Made by a program: the position numbers and the translations under genes. From Lytechinus pictus (Eukaryota > Echinodermata > Echinoidea > Temnopleuroida > Toxopneustidae), in assembly GCF_037042905.1 (NCBI RefSeq), contig NC_087256.1, forward strand, positions 27,603,501 through 27,667,500: a stretch of 64,000 nucleotides of DNA. The letters are read 5' to 3'. The notes beneath the pieces are model-generated. The model was not told the origin of the DNA, did no database searches, and was given only the letters and a program-made list of their open reading frames with translations. Positions 23,801 to 35,292 of this stretch are shown here, piece after piece (the first letter of the stretch is position 1; each line of letters opens with the position of its first letter).

Positions 23801-26800
23801 CTCTTCTTTCGCATCTGTTTTTTAACTAGGCTCATACAATAGGAATCAATTCGTTCAAGACATTCAAGAGCACAAGCGTTCCTGTTGCATTCCGTAACGT
23901 CATACTGGTCACATGTTGTTTCTAAGACATACTTCAGCATCTTTTTATTTATCAATTCGACAGGGGATATACATGTACTGGTACTTTTCCCATGTCTACC
24001 ATGGCGGATTTTCTTTATCAACTTATCATCACTTACAAGCTCTTTTAATAAATGAAGAGCAAAGGCCGAGCTTGCCCGTGACCTTCCATGCAACTCAGTG
24101 ACCCTCTCTTTTGACAAAGGCTTCCAAGTCTTCTGTATTGGCTGCTTCCCGAACCTCTCCTTTTTCTTAATATCCCTAGTTCTCAACTCTCTTTTTGGAA
24201 TCGGCTCTTCAGCTCTTATTCCACGCTTTGAGCCCATACCTCTACCTCGTTTTCTCCTCCCAACCTTCTTCACCTCCTCTGTGCTTTTACTCTTTCTCTC
24301 TGTTTCATCTGTGCAATCCATGCTTTCTTTCTGGTTCCTATCTTTTGTATCTGTATCACCTAAATCAATACCCTTCTTATCTTTTTCATCACTGCATCCC
24401 ACAACTTCTCTCTTCTTTTCCTCTGTAGGTGCATCCCCTATTAAATCAATACTTTTCGTAACCGAACCCCCTGTGATATCCATTCTTTCTTTTGATCCAT
24501 TATCACTTGTCTTTTGTACTGCATGCTTCGCCAACCTTTCCATTATCTGAGTACTCCTTGCTCTCAATACTCGTTTTGGAATCTGCTCTTCAGCTCTTCT
24601 TCCGCGCTTTAAACCGATACCTCTAGGCCTACCACGTTTGCTCCTTCCAAACTTCTTCATCTTATCCAGTTTTCTGCTCTCATCTTCTTGCACAGACCTC
24701 TTGGCAATTCTCTTCCTCCCTGTATCATCTTTATGGCTTTTATCTTCTGTATCTGTTCCCGTCAAATCAACACAATCCGTCTCTGTACCATAGGGTTCTC
24801 TCACGTTCTTGTCTTTTGTATCTACATCCCTGAAATCTAAACTCTTCTTATCAGTATCATCTGCGCAATCCATGCTTTCTTTATGGCTTTTATCTTCTGT
24901 ATCTGTATCAGTCAAATCAACACAATCCGTCTCTGTACCATAGGGTTCTCTCACGTTCTTGTCTTCTGTATCTACATCCCTGAAATCTAAACTCTTCTTA
25001 TCAGTATCATCTGCGCAATCCATGCTTTCTTTATGGCTTTTATCTTCTGTATCTGTATCCGTCAAATCAACACAATCCGTCTCTGTACCATAGGGGTCTC
25101 TCACGTTCTTTTCTTCTGTATCTGCACACCTGAAATCTAAACTCTTCCTATCAGTATCATCTGCGCAATCCATGCTTTCTTTATGGCTTTTATCTTCTGT
25201 ATCTGTTTCCTTCAAATCAACACAATCCGTCTCTGTACCATAGGGTTCTCTCTCGTTCTTGTCTACTGTATCTGCATCCCTGAAATCTAAACTCTTCCTA
25301 TCAGTATCATCTGCGCAATCCATGCTTTCTTTATGGCTTTTATCTTCTGTATCTGTTTCCGTCAAATCAACACAATCCGTCTCTGTACCATAGGGTTCTC
25401 TCTCGTTCTTGTCTACTGTATCTGCATCCCTGAAATCTAAACTCTTCCTATCAGTATCATCTGCGCAATCCATGCTCTCTTTATGGCTTTTATCTTCTGT
25501 ATCTGTTTCCGTCAAATCAACACAATTCGTCTCTGTACCATAGGGTTCTCTCTCGTTCTTGTCTTCTGTATCTGCATCCCTGAAATCTAAACTCTTCTTA
25601 TCAGTATCATCTGCGCAAACCATTTTTTCTGTCTGGTTTTTATACTCTGTATCCGCATCCCCTTCACATAAATCAATACTCTTCCTAAAAGGTGTGACAA
25701 TTGTGCAGTCCATGCCTTTACTCTCCTCCTGATCATTTGTATACCTACATGTATCCTCTAAATCACTGCCCTTCCTCTCTGAATCTGTGCATTCTCTCCC
25801 ATTTTCATCCTGTGTACCTGTATCCCTGAAATCAATGTCCTTTGTCTCTTGATCTCTGTTGTCCCTCACATTCTTGTCCTCTGCATATTTATTCTCTAAA
25901 TCATCATCTTTCCTCACTGCATCAGCTGAGCAGTCCGTGCTTTCTGTCTCGTTAGTATCTTTCATATGTGCATCCCCCAAATCAATGCCTTTCCCTTGTG
26001 TCTCCACACCTTTCTCATTATTATCCTCTGGATCCCCTATATCATTGCCCTTCCTCTCTGAATCTATGCTTCCTTCCACACTATTATCCAATGTAGTGGT
26101 ATCCCCTAAATCACTGCCCTTCATCGCTGTGTCACCTGTGGAATCCATGCTATCTCTCTGATTCTCCTTTGTAAATCTATCCTCAATATCAATGCCCTTC
26201 ATCTCTGATACCATGCTTTCTCCCTCATTATTATCTTCTGTATATGTATCCCCAAAATCAACATCCTTCGGAGCTGTGTCTCCTGGGCAGACCATGCTCT
26301 CACTCTCATTCTTGTCTTCTGTATACGCATCCCCTAAATCATCGCCCTTCATATCTGTATCAACTGTGCAATCCATGCTTTCTTTCCCGTTCATATCTTC
26401 TGTATATCCATCCTCTAAACCACTGCCATTCCTCTCTGAATCTAAGCATTCTCTCTGATTACCAATATTTGTATCGGTATCCTCTAAATCAGAACTCTTT
26501 GTCTCTGAATCTATTCCTTCTATCAAATTATTATCCTCTGTATCACTATCTCCCTTATCAATGCCCTTCTTGTCTGTGTCCATGCTTTCACTCCTATTCT
26601 TGTCCCCTGTATCGGTATCCCCTATATGGCAGTCTTTTTTCTCAGTATCTGTGAAATGCGCGTTTTCTATCCCATCGTCATTATCTGTATTTGTATCCCG
26701 TATATCACTGCCCTTTGTCACTGTATCAACTGTGATATCCGGTCTTTCCTTCCCTTTCTCAAGCACAGTTTCAGTTTCTTCTACACTGACGCTCCCTCTC

Positions 26801-28005
26801 TCTGTGCAAGATGTGAAAGTGATACTTTCTCTCCGACTGTTATCCTTTATATCTGTATCCTCTATATCACCGTCCTTCATCTGTGAATCAAAGCTTATTC
26901 TCCCAAGGTCATCCCCTGTAAAGGTATCCTCTGAATCACTGCCGTTCCTCTCGGCATCGATGATTTCTCTCTCAAGGTCCTTCGTATGTGAATCCATGCT
27001 TTCTCCTCCATTGCTATCCTCTATATCTGTATCCCCTAAATCAATGCTCTTCCTCTCTGCATCAATGCTTTCTCTATCATTATCATCATCTGTATCCGTA
27101 TCCAGTAATTCAAAGCCCTTCATTTCTAAATCCACCCTTTCTCTCACTATATTACCCCCTGTATCACATGTATTATTCATATTCCACTCTGCATCAATGC
27201 TTTCTCTCTCATCATAATCCTCTGGAACCATATCCCCTGAATCAATGTCCTTCATCTGTGAATCGATGCTTTCTAGCCCGCTGTTATCTTCTGTATCAGC
27301 ATCCTCTAAATCAATGTCCTTTATCTCTGAATCAACGCTTTCGCTCCTTTCGTCATCCTCCATATTTACATTCCCCAAATTATTCCCAAGTAACACTCTT
27401 ATTATTTGGTCATCCGGTACCCTATCTGTTTCCACCTCCCCTCCTATTTCAATACCGTCACTTGCTTTCCCTAATCTTCTACTCTCACCTACTTCTGCAT
27501 CCAAGCTTTCTATCCTATCCCCACTCTCATCTGCATCCTCTAGATAACTGCCGCGAAACACACTTGTCTGTGGCTCATCCAACGTGACCCTGTCAGCTCC
27601 CATCTCCCCTTCATCTATTTCACCATCTCTTCCTTTCTCTCTTCTATTCTCCACCCCATCCTTCTTTCCTATCAGTTCTTCCAGCATTCCCTTCATTGTT
27701 TTCATTTCCATTCTCATCATCTTGACATCGATCATCATACTAGAGAATGCCCTGAGACTGTCAGCAATGTCCTGGAAGAATTCACCAGACGGCACAGCAT
27801 CCCGATTGACCAGCAACGTCTTCTGTCGTTTCAGGTCCCGTTCCTTCTCTTTCTCGATCTCCTTCAGCACTGCTTCAAGTTCCTCTAGGCAGGCTCTGTT
27901 GACATCCTTATAGTCATCTTCCACTTTCTTCCTTCTCTCCATTTTAGGACTTTGTGCTCCTTCCCTTTGCATAGAGTCCACCAATGATGTACCAGGTTTC
28001 AATTC
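20515..28005 (-). CDS. BEN locus C: giant five-BEN acidic repeat protein
   Basis: A single exon of ~2,490 codons, probably a nuclear chromatin-associated factor. In order: a charged head with a coiled coil (FFQDIADSLRAFSSMM, about 27790-27660) homologous to A and B; ~550 residues of degenerate acidic repeats (DTDTED, ESMDSE); six 50-residue repeats (24740-25640); an AT-hook-like KRGRPRG near 24640 and a diverged second copy of that segment; BEN 1 (24128-23822); three basic KKRRGRRKK-type units; BEN 2 (23182-22866), BEN 3 (22440-22134), BEN 4 (21708-21425) and BEN 5 (21300-21003); then a glutamate run and an acidic tail ending SDSDLD. Most BEN copies keep SNC-G, Ile-Asp-Pro and C-x3-C-x6-C. 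It starts at a phase-0 acceptor (TTGTATATTGTAG); the first in-frame ATG is 27972-27970, so a 5' exon is probably missing. Function is inferred from domains only. Confidence 0.85.
20700..20895 (-). repeat. Glutamate-coding microsatellite in locus C
   Basis: A near-unbroken GAA/GAG run codes for more than 50 consecutive glutamates, flanked by mixed Glu/Lys/Asp. Both codons are interspersed, so it is not a pure trinucleotide array. It is prone to length change and assembly error. Confidence 0.85.
24740..25640 (-). repeat. Six tandem 150-bp coding repeats in locus C
   Basis: Copies of a 150-base unit recur exactly every 150 bases (anchor GTACCATAGGG at about 24786, 24936, 25086, 25236, 25386 and 25536). 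Each codes 50 residues containing ESMDCADDTD, KSLDFRDAD and EPYGTETDCVDL. The multiple-of-three period keeps the frame open. The copies are highly similar, which suggests recent expansion or homogenisation. Confidence 0.9.
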
Positions 28006-28380
28006 CTACAATATACAAAAAACAAAGAAAATAAATGCATGGGTTAGGATCGCCAAAAACACTCTTTGATATTCAGAATATAAAATTTGACTAAGGATGT
28101 ACTGGTTTCTTTCCTCACTTCATCAACATAGGGAAGTAAATCATCTATGGATCCTAGTCTTTAACAGGAAATTTTGCAGAAGTCCTTGATATATATGAAA
28201 AGATATCACAATTAAACATAGTTTGTCATACTTGTCAAACAAATGATTTCAAAGACATTACACAAGGAAAGGGAATCAATTCATAACTTGCAAGAGACAC
28301 AACACTCCTCTCATGAAAAAGAGAGAATTTGATCAAACAAAACGGTCGGTGAAAATCACTGGACTTTTTGTTGCATGTGG

Positions 28381-28577
28381 GCAATTCCATAAAATGATCA
28401 ACTTTTTTGTGCGTCCGACCCTCATTTTTTTCAAGTCTTACTTCACTTTATAGACTGACCAAGTCATGGTCCTTTGAGAACATTACAGACTGTCAAAAGA
28501 ACAAGAAATCAGAGACAGAAAATTTCATGAATGTCCCACATATAGGGGGTCGGACGTACATATTTTATGGAATTGCT
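28381..28577. mobile_element. Short MITE, GCAATTCCATAAAAT ends
   Basis: The left end GCAATTCCATAAAAT, followed by CGTCCGACC, is mirrored by GGTCGGACGT and ATTTTATGGAATTGC on the right. The element is ~197 bp and has no coding capacity. Confidence 0.7.
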
Positions 28578-30317
28578 CATTTTATGTAATACTCTCCGAT
28601 CATTCATTCCATGTTTTGTTCAGCAAATGAAGACAAAGAATAAAAGAACATGGAGATGGAATGCTGTTTAACCGTCAATCAGAGGTACTTTATTCACTCC
28701 TTTGCTCAATCATGACATTGCTCTCTTTACGATTACCTCAATTTTATAATCAATCATTAGAGATATTTCAAGCAATCATTTATTAAGTACATGTTTAACA
28801 TAAGATGCCAATACAATGTAAATGATATTCTCTAAGTACAAGGAAACAGAACCTGTCTTTGAAATGGCAATGTCACTGAGAGTTGCAAACTATTCTGACA
28901 TGAAAAATCTAGGTCATCTTTGGCATATTGTACTGGCTTTATTATGACCATTTCTATGAAGGGGAGGGATATGGACATGAAAACTGGGATCACAACCTTT
29001 TTTAGAGCATATCCAATAAAAAAATCATTCTTTGTTACATTTGCTTCCAAATGATATGAAACCAACGTTTGGTGGTGATTTATCTTTTTTTTACGTACTT
29101 AATGTTTACCAGGTGGAAAATGTGAAGATCTCATGTCTGAAGCCACAGCCATGCAGTCTGCCTATCTTACTGAAAGAACAGCATATAACGTTGGAGAACC
29201 TGTCTATGGCGTGTCAAGCGTTTGGACAAAATGTAGATGCCACTACCAGAGACCTGAAAAGAAAAAAAAATGACTTATGAATTATCATTTATACTTCTGC
29301 AAAAAAAAATCATCAACATATTTGTTGTTAAGGGACATGGTTCACTCCAAGAAAAACTCCTTTCTTGAAGTGTTGAGTTTGGATTAGGCCTACATATACA
29401 AGGTAATTTGCATGTATGATAGAAATTCAATTCCATATTTATCAATTTGGGGGCTACATTGAATGTTCTTGTGTGAAAAAAAATATTAAAATGTAAAACA
29501 AAGTTTAAATTAAGCATGGTAATCTAATCAGCCCACAGTTTGTGGTTTAAATGAATCAGCATTGTACCTGTTTTATATATTGTGCAACTAAGATGCCTTT
29601 TGACCATAGAACTTGGATATAGATACACTTAAAGGAAAGGTGTCGATATCCAGGCAGGGCACCATTTTAAAGAATTTAGGCCTGAATTGATTTATTAATC
29701 CTTAAATGCATGTAACCTACAGAAATTCACTTGTCTCCAGTCATCAAAATTTCTCCTTTTTGCAAAATGTTAAAAGCTAATCTCAAGTATATTTACAGTG
29801 AGCAATGATGAGAAAGTCTTTAAAAAAAACAAGGTTTACCATTTTATACTGCCATAACCTAGGTCGAGTTTGGTAAATGATGCATTAATCATAACCTTCA
29901 GTAAAATATATATATTATAAATACAAAAAAAAATCAAAAAAGCTTGGTAAATGTAACTGTGAAGTCCACACTTAACCTAAAGATCATCAAGAGAGGTGAG
30001 CCATTGGAAAAGCGGCACCAATGTCTTACTTCCACTATGCAGGGAAGACATTAATGACAATAATGATGATGATGATAATAATGAAAACAAAAACAACCAT
30101 GACAAGCTCACCTTGTAATCCACAGCCGAGAGAGGTTTTCCTCCAAATCGTCCAGCGTTCGCAGTTGGAAGACACTACAGCACAAGGCACACCCTTCTAA
30201 TCTCTTCTACATTAAGCAATACACTTAATTCATATTGTGCATTTATTTACAATGTTTGTTATTTATATTTCATATTAGTCGTATGTATATTTTGCTACAA
30301 ATTGTTTTGTAGCAAGA

Positions 30318-30888
30318 TCCTGGGGGGAGGGGCCACTTACATTGATGAGTGGATACCATGCGCGACCTAAGAAAAACATGTAAAAAGGATGTTTTTTTAA
30401 GATAGGGCATATCACGTACGTAATGTAATAAGGGTGTCCAAAACACTAAAATAATGAAAAAAGGGTATCTATTTCGCTCGGAAAGCTAAGTGTTTAGGCT
30501 TGAATTTGCAAGGGTATAAAAAAATTAAGTCTAAAATGTTTTATAAAGGATGTACTTTTTGCACAACAGTCAACACTACGTGTTTGGAGTACGATTTGCA
30601 CGAGATGTGGGAGGTGGGGCCGTACTAAACCCAATGAGGTAGGTTAACGTCCGTGACATAACAATAAAAATATCACTGTACTTGTTTGGGGGTTCAATTC
30701 AGGGAATACTTGCCAAGAGTATTGTTTTGTTTCCAATACTTATTAAGGGTAGGGTTTCACACGCCAATACTTGTTAAGGGGTGCATTTTCAGAATATGGA
30801 AAATACTTGTTTAGGGTGCTTTTCGAGACCCCATGGTCGCACATGGTATCCACTCCTCAATAGAAGTGCCCCCCCCCCCCCTGGAGTC
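30318..30888. mobile_element. MITE with GTGGATACCATG inverted ends
   Basis: The left end reads GGGGCCACTT...GAGTGGATACCATGCGCGACC. The right end carries GGTCGCACATGGTATCCACTC followed by AAGTGCCCCC, its inverted partner. The interior is AT-rich with repeated TACTTGTTAAGGG-like words and no transposase. Confidence 0.65.
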
Positions 30889-31646
30889 AGATCATGTATT
30901 GTGCAGCAGGATTTAGTCACTTTGTATGCATTAATCGCAAGTTTCACAACCATAATCATTTCAATAGTTTCTCCATCATCTGCCTTCAAAGAATAAGGGT
31001 TTATACACTCATGACCGCCTTCTCCACACGACACACTCACTCGTGTTTCATTAAAATTGTGAAGATATTATACACATAGGCACTTATTCTGAAGGGGAAA
31101 AAAAGGCTTCTCAAAGAGTACAGTTAAATGTAGAAGACTATCATTTCACCAAAAGAAGATCACAGTTTTGACATCATGAATATAATTTATTATCAATAAT
31201 CAAATTAAAAAAAACTTTGACAGTTTCAGACACTCCCCCACCCCTTTCCAGACACCTTTTGAGACCAAAATTGCGACACCCAGGTACGCGGTTCAGAAAT
31301 TACGCAATATTTTGTATGATTGCTCAAAAAGGTGATTTTGTGAACAGTCAATGCAAATTGTGGTTTCAACCAAAAAATCATAAAAGAATGATTATTTTTT
31401 AGTTTTGCTGGTCTAAATGGATTATTTCATGCTGTTTATGATCTCAAGAGTCCCCGACAAAGTTCATCGAAAAGCAAAAGGTAAAAAAAAAAATAGAAAT
31501 GGCAAAATACAATACAAAACATAAGAAATTGATCTGATATAACAATATCTTTCACGTACATTTGCTAAGAACACCACAAAGCATTTTTATACCAAAAATT
31601 AGAACATTAGGAGCTTTATTTGGGGAGTTAGAGTTAGTGCTGCAAG

Positions 31647-33455
31647 CATACCTGCCAACCTTTGATAATAAAAAATCAGTATCAAAGTCACGAGGGCGCC
31701 GAGCGGGTCGCGCGCGAGATGGTTTCCCCCTCCCATGGTAGGGACTCTGCATTTTCTGCATGTAAAAGTAGCATTTCCCTACCCTTTTTAAAGCAAATTT
31801 ACCCTCTTAACCATACCACAGGATGACCTACATGTAACGTTAGTCTACTTATATGTAATATAATATCATTTATCAATCAAACATTAAAACAAGGGTCTTT
31901 AAGATATCACGTTTGTGACAAAAAAATACACCCAGTTTCATTCAGGTGTGATTTGTTTTCATTGAAATCTATATAGATTTAGGAATAATTTGAGTTTGAG
32001 CATATTTTTGTAAGGCCCTCTATTGTTGGAAAGTTTCTGGAAAGATTCTCTTTTTAATCAGAAAAAAACTAATTTCAAGAATTCAATTGAGTTTTGGGCC
32101 AAGGGATATTTTGTATCATTAATTCAGATTCAAGTTGGCCTAGCCTACTGTATTAAAAACTGAGTGCAAAAAAATCTAACAAGTGATGGAATCACTTGAG
32201 TGACGCTGTCATCAACTCAACATCGACAAGCTCATTCAAGAAGGCCATTGACAGAGCTTTCTAATCCTCACCCCGCCCTCTCTCACCCGATGCGTTTATG
32301 CCCAGGAGGGCCCTGCATCGTATACATCCAGATCCAGAACATTTATTTATCATTTATAATTATATCAAGTCTATCATATGCATCAAAATAAGCCAAACAT
32401 TGTCATCTTATTCATGTTTATATTTTACCACACAGGAGTAGTGACTGAGGACAAGGTTATATCATAACCTTTATTAGATAAGTGCTTGTTGGCATAAGAA
32501 AGCATATTTTCAGCCATGACAAAAACGGAGCCGAAGTAATACGGCGGAATACGCCCGACCCGCACCCACCACTGCACTTGCGGTGCGCCGATGAGACTGG
32601 GAGGCTGAGGCGCTGCAACTCGGGCGCCGGGAGTTTAGGCAAGCGAAGCAAGTAGATTTGGCGTTCGGCTCCGATGGATCAACTTGACTCGAAAGTTGAT
32701 AATTGCCGCTTTCTTTCTCACAAATTTGACAATTATTCGAAAAAATAAAGTACAGATCAATTTAACATTGCGTAGGGATAAACTTGAGTAACTGCGGCAG
32801 AGCCTCCCGATGTGCACGGCGCGGCCGATCGGCCGGGTAAGCAGGCGCCGGTAAGCAGACTCATCAATGATATTACCAACACACTCTAGACACCAGTACA
32901 CGACTCATTCACTAACTCATTCCACAATACAAAATCATCCGGCGAAAAGAGCAAAACCTCGAATAAAAAGTGAAATTATCTTACTAAATCACCATATTTC
33001 GCGTCAAAAATATCACCATCCTTAATTCTATACATCGTAGTTAGGAAACAAGGGGTCTAAAAAAGTGAATTTTTCACGGTTTTTCCGATGTTCGTGGATT
33101 TTGAAAACGTGTCCTCACTGAAAACTGGCACTTTCGCGAGCCGATGTCAGCCGCCATTTTGTTCCGGAAGTCAACGCTAATATCGGCCGCGCCGCTGTGG
33201 CCGCTGCTCGTAATTTTCACATGCAATTGCAATGGAACTGTGCACTTAGCACTTAGCCGTGCGCCCCAGTTGTTTATGCGTTAGTCGTATGTTACAGCCG
33301 CTTATGCGTTAGTCGCATCATACAGCCGTTTCAATAATTTCAACACTATATTGATTGACCTAAAAATCGGAATTTTGGTTTAAAAATTCGGAATTCGGAA
33401 TGGAGGCTAAAAAATCGGTATAATTCCGCCAAAATCGGAATGGTTGGCAGGTATG
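31647..33455. mobile_element. Nested element with CCTGCCAACC ends
   Basis: It begins CATACCTGCCAACC and ends with the exact inverse GGTTGGCAGGTATG, flanked by a 6-bp duplication TGCAAG (31641-31646 and 33456-33461). It is inserted 12 bases inside the hAT-like element. The interior has CpG-rich patches (32530-32900, 33130-33210) but no transposase that I recognise. The element at 57485-57980 shares the CTGCCAA end and a 6-bp duplication. Confidence 0.8.
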
Positions 33456-34849
33456 TGCAAGTCAGGCGCCATGTTCGGGTTCGGTTCGGTTCGGCAAGGT
33501 TCGGCAGAAATTTGCCGAACATTGGTTCGGTTCGGGGTTCGGTAATGATAGACTGATAAAGCTATAGTTCATTCAGGTATACGTAGCGTACCGGTAGACA
33601 ATTTGTACTTGATTGACTGCATGTGCTCGCGTGTACCTCTGTCACATCAAACCATTTTATCTCTATCTTGTTGACATGAAACTATGAAAGTTATAGCGCT
33701 CAACGAATCAACTGTTATCTCGAATTTGATTATCTGATGACAGATTTATTGGATAACTCACAGTTCTAAAATGGCGACTCTTCCTAGTCGTCCATACCTG
33801 GAACACTTCCCTGCCTGGACTGCTCGCACTCGATCGTACCAGCTAGGCCAGCGCATGCAGTCCGATCCCCTGTAGCGCTTAGCGGGACTCTGAGCTCATG
33901 AATATTTATATATACAGTCCGGCCAAACGTGATTGGCAATTGCATCACATACGAGGCGGCCAGCGCCAGTGAACTGAACTGTAGGCATAGTAGGGCCAGG
34001 GGCGTGTCGAAGAAAGCGTGCTTATGTAATGCGCCTTTCGCTAATTGGCTCGATGGGTGAACTAAACCACCAATCGCATGTCGCTGATTGTCGCATCGGC
34101 ATATACAGCCACGTGCTTTGTCTGCTCGCGAAACTCAGCTCACTGATTGAAGAGCAATTCCCGAGATTTCTATGATTTCATTGGTCAGATTTCATTCGAC
34201 CATGAACATACAGACCAAGTGGGATGCAAAGTTTTACGACTGTAATGGGACAGGGGGAGTAGAGTGATCATCGAATTGTTTATGGTTAATTTGAGAAGTT
34301 GATAAGAAAGGGAAAAAAAAGTAAAGATTGGGGGTCATTTTCCCCCAAGAGATGAATGTTTCCGCATGGCTTTATCTTCATTCAACTTGTCAACGAGGGG
34401 AAGGGGATCTTGCTATATGCTATACCGTAATCATTCATGAGTGTTTGATTTTTATTTTCATCTGATTGTTAATAATAAAAAAGATAACTTCACCTCATCT
34501 CATTTCTATATTATTTGTTTTGCGTCTCTCCTTTCCATCTCTAACAGTCACTCACTTTATTTCCCACTTTCACTGGATCTCTCGTTTTCAAAACTCTTTA
34601 CTTCTTTCTAAAATCATGAAAACTAGACAGTAGCGAGCCGACACCTCAATAATAATGTCAATCACCTCAATCAGATCTTTATTTTCCGCCGCAACAATAC
34701 ACGAGTTACGATCTTAATCACATCGTATCGTAATTCGTAATATTAATGGTACTTCATCTTTCACTTTCAGTTTATTGAGCTCGTTCATTCAAAATACTTT
34801 GAAGATTTTCAAACAAGAATCTTGTTCGCCACCTAAAAACAACAATATT

Positions 34850-34987
34850 TTAGATAATTAGATTTAACCAATGAACACTCATACAGTTTTGGTTTTCTTT
34901 ACCATGCTTCGGCGATTCGGCCACAGAGCGAGAGATGATGAAAGCCAGTAAAATGATTATAGCGCAAGCTCGGGCAACATCATTCAT
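34850..34987 (-). CDS. Small signal-peptide-like ORF inside the hAT-like element
   Basis: A 45-codon frame starts at ATG 34987 with a hydrophobic core (ACAIIILLAFIISRSVA) and then polar residues, the pattern of a secretory signal peptide with a possible cleavage after SVA. A donor-like GCATG/GTAAAG follows nine codons later, so it may be a first exon. It lies inside a transposon and could be captured host sequence or chance. No partner exon was found. Confidence 0.3.
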   Translation of the reverse strand: MNDVARACAIIILLAFIISRSVAESPKHGKENQNCMSVHWLNLII

Positions 34988-35292
34988 CGGATCTCCTTTC
35001 TTAATCAGGGCCGTAAAAACCACAATGTCAACATGAAAAAGAAAACAAAATCTAGTAACCGCAAAATAAGCGCATACTTCCAACATACAATTGCAAAGAA
35101 GATTAAATAGAGAATGCGCAAATATAATGATTAGAAAGGGTGTAAACTTATAAATTTATTAGCTGAAAGCCGTTTTTTTTTTTTTTGCCGAACTTCCGAA
35201 CCAAGTCTTAGTGTTCGGTTCGGTTCTGTTTGGTTCGGAAGTGCCATGTTCGGCGAACTACCGTTCGGTTCGGCGGTTCGGCTACAGCACTA

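Larger units (their letters stand above)
28006..31634. other. Gap between locus C and the hAT-like insertion
   Basis: Mostly non-coding; contains two MITEs listed separately. A 144-base segment at 29110-29253 is bounded by a good acceptor and donor on the minus strand (TTTTCTTTTCAG and CTG/GTAAAC) and is also open on the plus strand, but it joins neither neighbour in frame, so I do not call it. The 5' exon of locus C may lie in this region. Confidence 0.4.
31635..35292. mobile_element. hAT-like element with 8-bp target duplication, itself interrupted
   Basis: The sequence starts TAGTGCTG and ends CAGCACTA, and is flanked on both sides by the same 8 bases, GTTAGAGT (31627-31634 and 35293-35300). 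An 8-bp duplication is typical of hAT transposons. Subterminal GTTCGG-type repeats occur near both ends (33470-33550 and 35190-35285). No transposase frame was recognised, so it is non-autonomous. A second element sits inside it at 31647-33455. A small signal-peptide-like frame lies within it at 34850-34987. Confidence 0.8.

Noticed and set aside
24740-25640. CRISPR-like array
   Set aside because: The repeats are contiguous 150-base coding units with no spacers, and the genome is eukaryotic.
29110-29253. 144-base exon-like segment open on both strands
   Set aside because: Good splice borders on the minus strand, but it does not join locus C in frame and no peptide is recognisable.
32457-32901. 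Minus-strand Arg/Ser-rich ORFs in the CpG-rich patch
   Set aside because: They lie inside the nested transposon, change frame between them and match no family that I know.
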